Shown: one piece after another, positions 8,254-17,480 of the stretch | How positions within the stretch are numbered: the first letter of the stretch is position 1 | Layout of the letters: every line of letters starts with the position of its first letter | DNA from: Pseudomonas batumici | GTDB lineage: Bacteria > Pseudomonadota > Gammaproteobacteria > Pseudomonadales > Pseudomonadaceae | Assembly: GCF_000820515.1 (NCBI RefSeq) | Contig: NZ_JXDG01000068.1 | Coordinates: 240,815-304,814, forward strand | Direction: 5' to 3' | Length of the DNA stretch: 64,000 nucleotides | Translations under genes and position numbers: made by a program | Notes under the pieces: generated by a model | Seen by the model: only the letters and a program-made list of their open reading frames with translations | Database searches by the model: none | What the model was told of the DNA's origin: nothing

Positions 8254-9843
8254 ATGCGTCTCGCTGCCCTACCGCTATTGCTCGTCCCTTTCCTGGGGCT
8301 GCCGGCCCAGGCCGCCGATTCCTTGAACGTTTGCACCGAAGCCAGCCCCGATGGGTTCGACGTGGTGCAGTACAACTCGCTGACGACGACCAACGCCTCG
8401 GCCGACGTGCTGATGAACCGCCTGGTGGACTTCGACGCCGCCAGCGGCAAACTGGTCCCCAGCCTCGCCGACAGCTGGACGGTGTCCGACGACGGACTGG
8501 TCTACGACTTCAAGCTGCATCCGGGGGTGAAATTCCATCACACCGACTACTTCAAGCCAACCCGCGACCTGACCGCCGCCGACGTGCGGTTCAGCTTCGA
8601 ACGCATGCTAGACCCGGCCAACCCGTGGCACCAGATCGCCCAGAGCGGCTTTCCCCACGCCCAGTCGCTGCAACTGCCGAGCCTGATCAAGCGGATCGAG
8701 GCCACCGATCCGCTGACCGTGCGCTTTACCCTCGATCACCCCGACTCGACCTTCCTCGCCGCCCTGAGCATGGGTTTCGCCTCGATCTATTCGGCGGAAT
8801 ACGCCGACAAGCTGATGGCCGCGGGCACGCCGGAAAAACTCAACAGCCAGCCCATCGGCACCGGCCCGTTCGTGTTCGGTCGTTTCCAGAAAGACGCCTC
8901 GATCCGCTACAGTGCCAACCCGGACTACTTCGCCGGCAAACCGGCGGTCGACAGCCTGGTCTTCTCCATCACCCCGGATGCCAACGTCCGCCTGCAAAAG
9001 TTGCGACGTAACGAGTGCCAGATCGCCCTCTCGCCCAAACCCCTGGATGTCGTTGCCGCTAGTAAGGAGACGACACTCAAGGTGGAAAGGACCGACGCCT
9101 TCATGACCGCGTTCGTTGCCATCAACAGCCAGCATCCACCGCTGGACAAGCCGGAAGTGCGCCAGGCGATCAACCTGGCCGTCGACAAGACCAGCTACCT
9201 CAAGGCGGTGTTCGAAGAGACCGCCGAGGCCGCCAACGGCCCGTACCCGCCCAACACCTGGAGTTATGCCAAGGACCTGCCCGGCTACGCCCACGACCCG
9301 GAAAAGGCCAGGGCCCTGCTGGCCAAGGCCGGGCTCAAGGACGGCTTCCAGACCACGATCTGGACGCGCCCGTCGGGCAGCCTGCTCAACCCCAACCCCA
9401 GTCTCGGCGCCCAATTGCTGCAAGCCGATCTCGCCGAAGTCGGCATCCAGGCACAGATCCGCGTGATCGAATGGGGCGAGCTGATTCGGCGGGCCAAGGC
9501 CGGCGAACATGACCTGCTGTTCATGGGCTGGGCCGGTGACAACGGCGACCCGGACAACTTCCTGACCCCGCAATTCTCCTGCGCGGCGCTGAAATCGGGC
9601 ACCAACTTCGCCCGTTACTGCGATGCGGGCCTGGACAAACTGATCAGCGCCGGCAAGACCACCAGCGAGCAAGGGGTACGCAGCAAGCTCTACGAACAGG
9701 CCCAGGCGCAGATCCAGCAGCAGGCGTTGTGGGTGCCGCTGGCTCATCCGACCGCCTTCGCCTTGCTGCGCAAGAACGTCCAGGGCTATGAGGTGAGTCC
9801 GTTCGGGCGGCAGGATTTCTCCAGGGTCAGCATCAAGCCTTGA
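8254..9843 (+). CDS. ABC transporter periplasmic substrate-binding protein, dipeptide type (SBP family 5)
   Basis: This 529-residue protein has a cleavable signal peptide (MRLAALPLLLVPFLGLPAQA-AD) and the family 5 solute-binding fold shared with DppA/OppA. Typical segments are SLADSWTVSDDGLVYDFKLHPGVKFH near residue 75 and RFSFERMLDP near residue 115. A Pseudomonas DppA-like binding protein occupies the same place, between rpmB and radC, in PAO1 (PA5317, from memory). It would capture di- or oligopeptides in the periplasm for an ABC permease, but no permease or ATPase genes adjoin it, so it probably works with components encoded elsewhere. The ATG at 8254 follows an AAAGGAT site. The exact ligand is not determinable. 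Confidence 0.9.
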   Translation: MRLAALPLLLVPFLGLPAQAADSLNVCTEASPDGFDVVQYNSLTTTNASADVLMNRLVDFDAASGKLVPSLADSWTVSDDGLVYDFKLHPGVKFHHTDYFKPTRDLTAADVRFSFERMLDPANPWHQIAQSGFPHAQSLQLPSLIKRIEATDPLTVRFTLDHPDSTFLAALSMGFASIYSAEYADKLMAAGTPEKLNSQPIGTGPFVFGRFQKDASIRYSANPDYFAGKPAVDSLVFSITPDANVRLQKLRRNECQIALSPKPLDVVAASKETTLKVERTDAFMTAFVAINSQHPPLDKPEVRQAINLAVDKTSYLKAVFEETAEAANGPYPPNTWSYAKDLPGYAHDPEKARALLAKAGLKDGFQTTIWTRPSGSLLNPNPSLGAQLLQADLAEVGIQAQIRVIEWGELIRRAKAGEHDLLFMGWAGDNGDPDNFLTPQFSCAALKSGTNFARYCDAGLDKLISAGKTTSEQGVRSKLYEQAQAQIQQQALWVPLAHPTAFALLRKNVQGYEVSPFGRQDFSRVSIKP

Positions 9844-9868
9844 TGAGGCATTGATCGACACCGCTTCT

Positions 9869-9952
9869 GTAGGAGCCGGCTTGCCGGCGATGGCGTCCTC
9901 AATGTCGACGCAAGTCTTGAGGGCCTCATCGCCGGCAAGCCGGCTCCTACAA
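9869..9952. repeat. REP-like palindromic element B
   Basis: Nearly perfect inverted arms TGTAGGAGCCGGCTTGCCGG and CCGGCAAGCCGGCTCCTACA are separated by about 40 bp. The element lies between the convergent binding-protein and radC genes, where it could form a stem-loop that protects or terminates both transcripts. It is the cleanest copy of the family in this window. Confidence 0.85.
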
Positions 9953-9978
9953 GGGATCGCGGTGTTTGCCCGATCTCG

Positions 9979-10653
9979 TTACAACCAGCCACGCTCCATC
10001 ATCGACAACGGCTCCCCCTCGCCGACGATAAAGTGATCGAGCACCCGCACATCGACGAACTCCAGCGCCGCCTTGAGGCGCTTGGTCAGCACATGATCCG
10101 CCTGGCTGGGCTCGGCGACCCCCGAAGGGTGGTTGTGGCAGAGGATCAACGCCGCCGCGTTGTGCGCCAGCGCCCGCTTGACCACCTGCCGCGGATAGAC
10201 GCTGGTGTTGTCGATGCTGCCGTGAAACAGCGGCTCGAACGCCAACACCCGGTGCTTGCTGTCGAGAAACAGGCAGGCGAACACCTCATGGGGCTCGTGC
10301 CGTAGCATCGCCTTGAGGTAATCGCGCACGGCCCGCGGGCTTTCCAGCACCGAGTCGCGCCGCAGACGCTCGGCCAGATGACGGCGGGCCATCTCCAGCA
10401 CCGCCTGCAATTGCGCGAACTTGGCCGGCCCCAGGCCCAACTGGCGACCGAACGTCTGCTGGTCGGACTCCAACAGCTTGCGCAGGCTGCCAAACCGGCT
10501 CAACAAGTGCCGGGCCAGGTCCACCGCGCTCTTGCCGCAGACGCCGGTGCGCAGAAAGATCGCCAGCAACTCGGCGTCGGAAAGACTCGCCGCCCCCTGT
10601 TCCAGCAGCTTCTCCCGCGGCCGTTCCGCCGCCGGCCAGTCACGAATACTCAT
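9979..10653 (-). CDS. radC: RadC family JAB/MPN-domain protein
   Basis: This 224-residue protein matches RadC. An N-terminal helix-hairpin-helix region (LLEQGAASLSDAELLAIFLRTG) is followed by an MPN/JAMM-like domain with the metal-site pattern HNHPSG (His173, His175) and Asp186 downstream. Family members are widespread in bacteria. The original link to radiation repair in E. coli was withdrawn (the mutation lies in recG), and the enzymatic role remains unsettled. The gene is divergent from coaBC, as in PAO1. The length is standard and the ATG at 10653 follows AGGGAGG. Confidence 0.94.
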   Translation of the reverse strand: MSIRDWPAAERPREKLLEQGAASLSDAELLAIFLRTGVCGKSAVDLARHLLSRFGSLRKLLESDQQTFGRQLGLGPAKFAQLQAVLEMARRHLAERLRRDSVLESPRAVRDYLKAMLRHEPHEVFACLFLDSKHRVLAFEPLFHGSIDNTSVYPRQVVKRALAHNAAALILCHNHPSGVAEPSQADHVLTKRLKAALEFVDVRVLDHFIVGEGEPLSMMERGWL

Positions 10654-10786
10654 TGCACCTCCCTGTCCCTTTGGCGCCGCTGTTCCCTGGCGGTCGCTGT
10701 GTTATCTTAGCCCATCATTTTCACCCCTGATCCGGCCTGGGGAGGCGTCGTCGGGGGTAGCCATCACCGGACTAAAAGGCAGGTCT

Positions 10787-11995
10787 ATGCAGCGGCTGTA
10801 TCGGAAACGCATCGTTCTCGGCGTCGGCGGCGGCATTGCCGCCTACAAGAGCGCCGAGCTGGTTCGCCGACTCCTCGACCAGGGCGCCGAAGTGCGCGTG
10901 GTCATGACCCGTGGCGGCAGCGAGTTCATCACCCCGCTGACCATGCAGGCGCTGTCCGGGCACCCGGTGCACCTGGACCTGCTCGACCCGGCCGCCGAAG
11001 CCGCCATGGGCCATATCGAGCTGGCGAAATGGGCCGACCTGGTGCTGATCGCACCGGCCACCGCCGACCTCATCGCCCGCCTGGCCCAGGGTATCGCCGA
11101 CGACCTGCTGACCACCCTGGTGCTCGCCACCGACGCCACCGTGGCCATCGCCCCGGCCATGAACCAGGCCATGTGGCGCGACCCGGCCACCCAGGCCAAC
11201 ACCCAATTGCTGCAAAGCCGCGGCCTGAAAGTCTTCGGCCCGGCCTCCGGCAGCCAGGCCTGCGGTGACGTCGGCCTGGGCCGCATGCTCGAAGCCACGG
11301 ACCTGGCGCACTGCGCCGCCGATTGCTTCCAGCACCTGGCCCTGACCGGCAAGCACGTGCTGATCACCGCCGGCCCGACCCAGGAAAACATCGACCCGGT
11401 GCGCTACATCACCAACCACAGCTCCGGGAAAATGGGCTTCGCCCTGGCCGAAGCCGCCGTCGAAGCCGGCGCCCGCGTCACCCTGATCACCGGCCCCGTG
11501 CACCTGCCGACCCCGGACCGGGTGACCCGCATCGACGTGGTCAGCGCCCGCGACATGCTCGCCGCCTGCGAAGCCGCCATGCCCTGCGACCTGTTTATCG
11601 CCTCGGCCGCAGTCGCGGACTACCGCCCGGAAGTCGTTGCCCCGCAAAAACTCAAGAAAGACCCTACGAACGGCGACGGCCTGCTGCTACAGATGGTGCG
11701 CAACCCGGACATCCTGGCCACCCTTGCCGGCCGCCCCGACCGTCCGTTCAGTGTCGGCTTCGCCGCCGAAACCGAACATCTGCTCGACTACGCCGCACGC
11801 AAGCTCAAGGACAAGAACCTCGACCTGATCGTCGCCAATGACGTGGCCAACCCCAGCATTGGCTTCAACAGCGAGGAAAACGCCTGCAGCGTGATCGACC
11901 GCGAGCTCCACGCGACACTCTTCGCCCAGACCAGCAAGGGCAAGATTGCCCGCCAGCTGGTTTCCTTTATCGCCGAACGACTGAACCAGGTTTAA
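10787..11995 (+). CDS. coaBC: Bifunctional phosphopantothenoylcysteine decarboxylase / phosphopantothenate-cysteine ligase
   Basis: This 402-residue fusion enzyme carries out two successive steps of coenzyme A synthesis in the cytoplasm. The N-terminal CoaC flavoprotein domain shows LGVGGGIAAYK, the catalytic His in MGHIELAKWAD (His76) and the PAMNQAMW motif. The C-terminal CoaB domain shows ITAGPTQENIDPVRYI and the KLKK lysine motif (PQKLKKD). The ATG at 10787 (MQRLYRKR) matches the family start; the open frame extends further upstream only by chance. The gene is followed after 5 bp by dut, so the two are co-transcribed, as in many proteobacteria. It was formerly called dfp. Confidence 0.97.
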   Translation: MQRLYRKRIVLGVGGGIAAYKSAELVRRLLDQGAEVRVVMTRGGSEFITPLTMQALSGHPVHLDLLDPAAEAAMGHIELAKWADLVLIAPATADLIARLAQGIADDLLTTLVLATDATVAIAPAMNQAMWRDPATQANTQLLQSRGLKVFGPASGSQACGDVGLGRMLEATDLAHCAADCFQHLALTGKHVLITAGPTQENIDPVRYITNHSSGKMGFALAEAAVEAGARVTLITGPVHLPTPDRVTRIDVVSARDMLAACEAAMPCDLFIASAAVADYRPEVVAPQKLKKDPTNGDGLLLQMVRNPDILATLAGRPDRPFSVGFAAETEHLLDYAARKLKDKNLDLIVANDVANPSIGFNSEENACSVIDRELHATLFAQTSKGKIARQLVSFIAERLNQV

Positions 11996-12000
11996 TTTTC

Positions 12001-12456
12001 ATGCACGCTTTGCAAGCCAAGATCCTCGACCCACGCATCGGCGGCGAATTCCCGCTGCCCCAGTACGCCACGCCCGGCTCCGCCGGCCTCGACCTGCGCG
12101 CCATGCTCAAGCAGGACACCGTACTGGAGCCGGGCCAGACCTTGCTGATCCCCACCGGCCTGTCGGTGTACATCGGCGATCCGGGCCTCGCCGCCCTGAT
12201 CCTGCCGCGCTCCGGCCTGGGCCACAAACACGGCATCGTGCTGGGCAACCTGGTGGGCCTGATCGACTCCGACTACCAGGGCGAACTGATGGTTTCCTGC
12301 TGGAACCGTGGCCAGACTGCCTTCAACATCGCCGTCGGCGAGCGCATCGCCCAACTGGTGCTGGTGCCGGTGGTCCAGGCGCACTTCGAGGTGGTCGAGG
12401 CCTTCGACGAAAGCCAGCGCGGTGCCGGCGGTTTCGGGCACTCGGGCAGCCATTGA
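12001..12456 (+). CDS. dut: Deoxyuridine 5'-triphosphate nucleotidohydrolase
   Basis: This 151-residue trimeric dUTPase hydrolyses dUTP to dUMP and pyrophosphate, keeping uracil out of DNA and supplying dTMP synthesis. All five motifs are visible: AGLDLRA, LPRSGLGHKHG, GLIDSDYQGEL (catalytic Asp), GERIAQLV and the C-terminal P-loop-like RGAGGFGHSG. The length equals that of the E. coli enzyme. Spacing to coaBC is 5 bp and the ribosome site (CAGG inside the coaBC end) is weak, which suggests translational coupling. Confidence 0.98.
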   Translation: MHALQAKILDPRIGGEFPLPQYATPGSAGLDLRAMLKQDTVLEPGQTLLIPTGLSVYIGDPGLAALILPRSGLGHKHGIVLGNLVGLIDSDYQGELMVSCWNRGQTAFNIAVGERIAQLVLVPVVQAHFEVVEAFDESQRGAGGFGHSGSH

Positions 12457-12527
12457 CCTAAGCTGGTCCAGGCCCGGCCTGAGACGGGGCGCGTTGAATT
12501 TCAGGATGAATCTCGCGGAGGCAATAT

Positions 12528-15134
12528 TTGAAAGGCTTCAAGCGCAATGCAACACCCGTCGACGCTCATGAAGGTAACGGTCACACGCCTCCAGGCAACG
12601 CCGCCAAACCCTTGTTACCGGGATTGCGGATTGCCTTGGGTGGGCTGGCCCTGGCCGCCGCGCTCCTGTGGTTTGGCGTGGTCGGGCCCTGGAACCAGAC
12701 ACTGCGCACCACCCTGAAGCAAATGCCCGGCGCCGTGGCCGCCGCGGGCCTGAGTCAGGCAAGCAGCGACCTTATCGCACAGACCGAGGCGGCGGCCCTG
12801 GACCCTTCGTTGCTCAAGGCCCTGCAAAGCCAGAACGCCGAACAGGTAAAGGCCACGGAAGCCGGCCTGCGCTTCGTCAACGGCCTGGTGGACGCCCAAC
12901 TGTACCTGCCTGGCCGGGCCCAGCCGACCAGCGACCGTGCGGCTCCGCTGAACTTCTCGGCGCTGGACCTGATCACCCGGGCCGAAAGAGGCACCAAGCC
13001 GCCCCCTGAAGCCTACAAGGTCGGTCAACGCTGGCTGGTCTATAGCGTGGCCTCGCTCAAGCCCCCCTCGGGCACACAAAGCGGCGGCACATTGCTGCTG
13101 GTCTTCGATCTGCAACGACTGCTCCAGCCCTTGAGCCAATGGCACCCGGAGACCGGCGAGCTGCGCCTGACGCAAAGTGTCCTCGGCAGCCCGGAACAGG
13201 TGCTGGACCAGCGCGGAACCGCCACAACGGACGAAAGTGTTTCCTTTAGCGTCGGCTACACCAACTGGGCACTGAAATTCAGCCCCGGCCCCTCGCTCAA
13301 GCTGTCCTACCCCCTGAGCGCCTACGTCTTGACGGCCCTCGCCGCCTTGCTCGCCCTGGGCAGCGTCCTGCTGGGCATCTGCCTGACCCACAAACGCCTG
13401 CAAAACCGTCTCGACAGCGATGCCCGACAACTGGAGCAACTGTTTCACGAACTCTCCGGCGGGAAAGCCGTCAAAGCCTTCAGCTTGAGCCTGCCGGCGC
13501 TCAATGGACTGGCTCAGGAACTGGCGCGCTTTTCCCTGCGCAACGGTCACCCCGAGCCCTCTCCTGCCCCGGACGGCATTGATCCGGGCCTTGCCACCCG
13601 CAACGCCCCAGCGCCGATCCAGCCCGTCACCCCAAGTGCCGTCTGGACCGATCCGCTGTTCCAGGACACCGATATTCTCGATATCGACATTCTCGACGAA
13701 CACCAGGATTTCCTGGGAACGGAGCCTCACCACGCCATGAACAGCAGTGCCCCGGTCATCCCGACATTCCCTGACAGCATCTTCCGCGCCTACGATATCC
13801 GTGGCACGGTCCCGGAGACCCTGAATGGCGAAACCGCCTACTGGGTCGGTCGCGCCGTCGGCGCGCAGAGCCTGGCCCAGGGCGAACCGAATGTTTCGGT
13901 CGGCCGTGACGGTCGCCTGTCCGGACCGGAGCTGGTCCAGCGGTTGATCCAGGGCCTGCACGACAGCGGCTGCCATGTCAGCGATGTCGGCCTGGTGCCG
14001 ACCCCGGCGCTGTACTACGCCACCCACGTGCTGGCCGGCAAGTCCGGGGTCATGCTCACCGGCAGTCACAACCCGCCGAACTACAACGGCTTCAAGATCG
14101 TCATCGCCGGCGACACCCTGGCCAACGAGCAGATCCAGGCCCTGCACACCCGCCTCAAGACCCACGACCTGAGCAGCGGCAAGGGCAGCATCGAGAAGGT
14201 CGACATCCTCGGCCGCTACTTCGAGCAGATCCGCGACGACATCGTGCTGGCGAGGAAACTCAAGGTCGTGGTCGACTGCGGCAACGGCGCCGCCGGGGTC
14301 ATCGCACCCAAGCTGATCGAAGCCCTGGGCTGCGAAGTCATCTCGCTGTTCGAAGAGGTCGACGGCCACTTCCCCAACCACCACCCGGACCCGGGCAAGC
14401 CCGAGAACCTGGCGGACCTGATTGCCAAGGTCAAGGAAAGCCATGCCGACCTGGGCCTGGCTTTCGATGGCGACGGCGACCGCGTGGGCGTGGTGACCAA
14501 CACCGGCAGCATCGTCTACCCCGACCGCCTGCTGATGCTGTTCACCAAGGATGTAGTGGCACGCAACCCGGGCGCGGATATCATTTTCGACGTCAAGTGC
14601 ACCCGTCGCCTGACGCCCTTGATCCGCGAATACGGCGGTCGTCCGGTGATGTGGAAAACCGGCCACTCGCTGATCAAGAAAAAGATGAAGGAAAGCGGTG
14701 CCCTGCTCGCCGGCGAAATGAGCGGTCACATCTTCTTCAAGGAACGCTGGTTCGGTTTCGACGACGGCCTCTACAGCGCCGCGCGCCTGCTGGAGATCCT
14801 CAGCCAGGAGAAATCCAGCGCCGAGGAGCTGTTCGCGACCTTCCCGAACGATATTTCCACGCCGGAAATCAATATCAATGTGACCGATGAGGGCAAATTC
14901 AGCATCATTGATGCACTGCAAAGCGATGCCGACTGGGGCGACGCCAACCTGACCACCATCGACGGTGTGCGGGTCGACTACCCCCACGGCTGGGGCCTGG
15001 TACGCGCCTCCAACACCACGCCGGTGCTGGTCCTGCGCTTCGAAGCCGACACAGACGCCGAATTGCAGCGCATCAAGGACGTGTTCCACAGCCAATTGAA
15101 ACGTGTTGCCCCTGATCTCCCACTACCGTTCTGA
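12528..15134 (+). CDS. algC: Phosphomannomutase/phosphoglucomutase AlgC with N-terminal membrane domain
   Basis: The C-terminal 465 residues (from Met404, ATG at 13737) are the classical AlgC, which interconverts mannose-6-P/mannose-1-P and glucose-6-P/glucose-1-P for alginate, LPS core, Psl/Pel and rhamnolipid precursors. It shows the phosphoserine loop LTGSHNPPNYNG (Ser about 513 of the full protein) and the metal loop DGDGDRVGV. In front is an uninterrupted 403-residue extension: a cytoplasmic tail, TM1 (about 32-53), a ~208-residue periplasmic region, TM2 (about 262-286) and a Pro-rich linker. The TTG at 12528 is backed by CGGAGG. No convincing ribosome site precedes the internal ATG (a GGAG sits 12 nt away), so both long and short forms remain possible. 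argB follows after 64 bp. Confidence 0.95.
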   Translation: MKGFKRNATPVDAHEGNGHTPPGNAAKPLLPGLRIALGGLALAAALLWFGVVGPWNQTLRTTLKQMPGAVAAAGLSQASSDLIAQTEAAALDPSLLKALQSQNAEQVKATEAGLRFVNGLVDAQLYLPGRAQPTSDRAAPLNFSALDLITRAERGTKPPPEAYKVGQRWLVYSVASLKPPSGTQSGGTLLLVFDLQRLLQPLSQWHPETGELRLTQSVLGSPEQVLDQRGTATTDESVSFSVGYTNWALKFSPGPSLKLSYPLSAYVLTALAALLALGSVLLGICLTHKRLQNRLDSDARQLEQLFHELSGGKAVKAFSLSLPALNGLAQELARFSLRNGHPEPSPAPDGIDPGLATRNAPAPIQPVTPSAVWTDPLFQDTDILDIDILDEHQDFLGTEPHHAMNSSAPVIPTFPDSIFRAYDIRGTVPETLNGETAYWVGRAVGAQSLAQGEPNVSVGRDGRLSGPELVQRLIQGLHDSGCHVSDVGLVPTPALYYATHVLAGKSGVMLTGSHNPPNYNGFKIVIAGDTLANEQIQALHTRLKTHDLSSGKGSIEKVDILGRYFEQIRDDIVLARKLKVVVDCGNGAAGVIAPKLIEALGCEVISLFEEVDGHFPNHHPDPGKPENLADLIAKVKESHADLGLAFDGDGDRVGVVTNTGSIVYPDRLLMLFTKDVVARNPGADIIFDVKCTRRLTPLIREYGGRPVMWKTGHSLIKKKMKESGALLAGEMSGHIFFKERWFGFDDGLYSAARLLEILSQEKSSAEELFATFPNDISTPEININVTDEGKFSIIDALQSDADWGDANLTTIDGVRVDYPHGWGLVRASNTTPVLVLRFEADTDAELQRIKDVFHSQLKRVAPDLPLPF

Positions 15135-15198
15135 CCTTTGGACGGTGTAAAAGCGTAGTCTTTGCACCATCCGACCACTTGTTCCACCGGAGCCCTGA

Positions 15199-16104
15199 AT
15201 GACCCTCGAACGCGATGCCGCTGCCAATACCGCCAAGGTTCTTTCCGAAGCGTTGCCTTACATCCGCCGATACGTCGGCAAGACGCTGGTAATCAAGTAC
15301 GGCGGCAACGCCATGGAAAGCGAAGAGCTGAAAACCGGTTTTGCCCGCGACATCGTGTTGATGAAAGCGGTGGGGATCAACCCGGTGGTGGTCCACGGCG
15401 GTGGTCCGCAGATCGGTGACCTGCTCAAGCGTCTTTCCATCGAGAGCCACTTCATCGACGGCATGCGCGTGACCGACGCCCAGACCATGGACGTGGTGGA
15501 AATGGTCCTCGGCGGGCAGGTGAACAAGAGCATCGTCAACCTGATCAACCGTCACGGCGGCAGCGCCATCGGCCTGACCGGCAAGGATGCCGAGCTGATC
15601 CGGGCGAAAAAGCTCACCGTGACCCGCCAGACCCCGGAAATGACCCAGCCGGAAATCATCGACATCGGCCAGGTGGGCGAAGTGGTCGGCATCAACACCG
15701 ACCTGCTGAACCTGCTGGTCAAGGGTGATTTCATCCCGGTGATCGCGCCGATTGGCGTCGGTGCCAATGGCGAGTCCTACAACATCAACGCCGACCTGGT
15801 GGCGGGCAAGATCGCCGAGGCCCTGAAGGCCGAGAAGCTGATGCTGCTGACCAACATTGCCGGCCTGATGGACAAGGAAGGCAAGGTCCTGACCGGCCTG
15901 AGCACGGCCCAGGTGGACGACCTGATCGCCGACGGCACCATCTACGGTGGCATGCTGCCGAAGATTCGCTGCGCACTGGAAGCGGTACAGGGTGGCGTCG
16001 GCAGCTCGTTGATCATCGACGGTCGCGTGCCGAACGCGGTGCTGCTGGAGATCTTCACCGATACCGGCATGGGCACCCTGATCAGCAACCGCAAGCGTCA
16101 CTGA
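15199..16104 (+). CDS. argB: Acetylglutamate kinase
   Basis: This 301-residue amino acid kinase phosphorylates N-acetyl-L-glutamate with ATP, the second and usually feedback-controlled step of arginine biosynthesis. It shows VIKYGGNAM (phosphate-binding Lys), VVHGGGPQIG (substrate loop) and MLTNIAGLMD near the nucleotide site. The extended N-terminal helix (TLERDAAANTAKVLSEALPYI) is typical of the arginine-sensitive hexameric form found in Pseudomonas. The ATG at 15199 follows CCGGAGCCCTGA. The gene order algC-argB matches PAO1. Confidence 0.97.
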   Translation: MTLERDAAANTAKVLSEALPYIRRYVGKTLVIKYGGNAMESEELKTGFARDIVLMKAVGINPVVVHGGGPQIGDLLKRLSIESHFIDGMRVTDAQTMDVVEMVLGGQVNKSIVNLINRHGGSAIGLTGKDAELIRAKKLTVTRQTPEMTQPEIIDIGQVGEVVGINTDLLNLLVKGDFIPVIAPIGVGANGESYNINADLVAGKIAEALKAEKLMLLTNIAGLMDKEGKVLTGLSTAQVDDLIADGTIYGGMLPKIRCALEAVQGGVGSSLIIDGRVPNAVLLEIFTDTGMGTLISNRKRH

Positions 16105-16117
16105 TCAAGTAGAAGCC

Positions 16118-16218
16118 TGTGGGAGCCGGCTTGCTGCGGGCGGCGTTCCGACGATGAACGATAACGCGGTGGCTTGATACACCGCGTCGCCTGAATCGCC
16201 AGCAAGCCGGCTCCTACA
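16118..16218. repeat. REP-like palindromic element C (with central module)
   Basis: The left arm TGTGGGAGCCGGCTTGCTG and right arm GCCAGCAAGCCGGCTCCTACA flank a central segment containing ACGATAACGCGGTGGCTTG and a smaller inverted repeat (CGCGGTG...CACCGCG). The same central ACGATAACGCGG module occurs in element D. It separates argB from the convergent DUF4124 gene. Confidence 0.8.
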
Positions 16219-16244
16219 GAGACTGCGCCGACCCTGGATCGGGA

Positions 16245-16832
16245 TCAGCGCGTCAACTGCTCCACCCGCGCCCGATCCGCCGCGAAATCCTGCTGCGCCT
16301 GGACCCGTGCCGCCTGGTACTTGGCAATATCCGCCCTCATCCGCGCCTGTTCGTCACGCAGCCCCGCGAGCTGCCCCAACAGTTGCGGCGACACCTCGTG
16401 CCCCGCCCGCTCCTGCTCCGCCGCCTGGCCTTGCAGGCTGACCTGCTGCGCCAGCAAGGCTTGAAGATTGGTCTGGATGCTCGCGATCATCGCATCCAGC
16501 TCGGCGAGCTTGCGCGCCTGGGCCTTGTCGACCTCATGGACGCTGGAATAGCGCTGCAACAGCTGCGCATTGGCATCATCCTGGACTTTCTGCGCCTGCA
16601 GACGGGCAAGCTCCTCGGCCGTCGGGGCCGGGGCGACCGTCTGCAGCACCCGCCCCCGCGCGTTCAGGACCTGATAGCCCTTGCCCGCGTACTCCGGGGG
16701 CACCTGGCGGTCGAGCACCGTGACGCCCTTGCTGTCGACATAGCGATACAGCAGCGCGCCGGACGTGTCCTCGGCCTGCGCGGCAAAGGACGCGCAGAAC
16801 ATCAGGGGCAACCACCGATACCCGCGGCGCAA
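16245..16832 (-). CDS. DUF4124 domain-containing exported protein
   Basis: This 195-residue protein has an N-terminal signal (RRGYRWLPLMFCASFAAQA-ED) followed by a DUF4124 domain at about residues 22-60 (LLYRYVDSKGVTVLDRQVPPEYAGKGY). The rest is a long charged coiled-coil-like helix rich in Ala, Gln and Glu. The function is unknown; the family is common in Pseudomonas envelope proteins. The start is TTG at 16832, chosen because it provides the positively charged start of the signal peptide; the next Met lies inside the hydrophobic core. It sits 6 bp downstream of pyrE on the same strand, which suggests co-transcription. Confidence 0.83.
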   Translation of the reverse strand: MRRGYRWLPLMFCASFAAQAEDTSGALLYRYVDSKGVTVLDRQVPPEYAGKGYQVLNARGRVLQTVAPAPTAEELARLQAQKVQDDANAQLLQRYSSVHEVDKAQARKLAELDAMIASIQTNLQALLAQQVSLQGQAAEQERAGHEVSPQLLGQLAGLRDEQARMRADIAKYQAARVQAQQDFAADRARVEQLTR

Positions 16833-16838
16833 GGGGAA

Positions 16839-17480
16839 TCAGATCCCGTATTGCGCGCGATAAGCCTCGACCGCAGGCAGATGCTGCTTGAGCTGCTCAT
16901 CATCGGCCAGGAACTGCAGGACCTGGGTCAGGGACACGATGCTGACCACCGGAATCGCGAAGTCACGCTCGACTTCCTGGATCGCCGACAGCTCGCCATT
17001 GCCGCGCTCCTGGCGGTTGAGCGCGATCAGCACGCCGGCGGGCTTGGCGCCCTGGGCCTGGATGATCTGCATCACCTCGCGGATCGCGGTCCCGGCGGTG
17101 ATCACGTCGTCGATGATCAGCACATCACCGGCCAACGGCGCGCCGACCAGGCTGCCGCCTTCGCCGTGGGCCTTGGCTTCCTTGCGGTTGAAGCACCAGG
17201 GCAGATCGCGCCCGTGATGTTCGGCCAGGGCCACGGCGGTGGCCGCCGCCAGGGGGATGCCCTTGTAGGCCGGGCCGAACAGCACGTCGAACGCAATGCC
17301 GCTCTCGACGATCGCCGCCGCATAGAAACGACCCAGTTGAGCCAGAGCCGAACCGCTGTTGAACAGGCCGGCATTGAAGAAGTAAGGGCTGGTACGCCCG
17401 GACTTCAGGGTGAACTCACCGAAGCGCAAAACCCCGCGATCGATGGCGAAACGAATGAAATCGCGTTGATACGCCTGCAT
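16839..17480 (-). CDS. pyrE: Orotate phosphoribosyltransferase
   Basis: This 213-residue enzyme transfers ribose-5-phosphate from PRPP to orotate, giving OMP in de novo pyrimidine synthesis. The PRPP-binding motif VLIIDDVITAGTAI is clear, and the N-terminus (MQAYQRDFIRFAIDRGVLRFGEF) and length match gammaproteobacterial PyrE. The ATG at 17480 was taken instead of the upstream frame extension because it gives the family start. It is divergent from crc with only 83 bp between them, the PAO1 arrangement. Confidence 0.97.
   Translation of the reverse strand: MQAYQRDFIRFAIDRGVLRFGEFTLKSGRTSPYFFNAGLFNSGSALAQLGRFYAAAIVESGIAFDVLFGPAYKGIPLAAATAVALAEHHGRDLPWCFNRKEAKAHGEGGSLVGAPLAGDVLIIDDVITAGTAIREVMQIIQAQGAKPAGVLIALNRQERGNGELSAIQEVERDFAIPVVSIVSLTQVLQFLADDEQLKQHLPAVEAYRAQYGI

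Noticed and set aside
10421..10786. N-terminal extension of coaBC to 10421
   Set aside because: The extension overlaps radC on the other strand and shows no similarity to the flavoprotein; MQRLYRKR at 10787 matches the family start.
12615..15095. 826-codon open frame on the minus strand opposite algC
   Set aside because: It is the antisense shadow of a clearly conserved gene in GC-rich DNA, is rich in Gln/Val/Gly/Asp as expected for such shadows, and has no recognisable motif.
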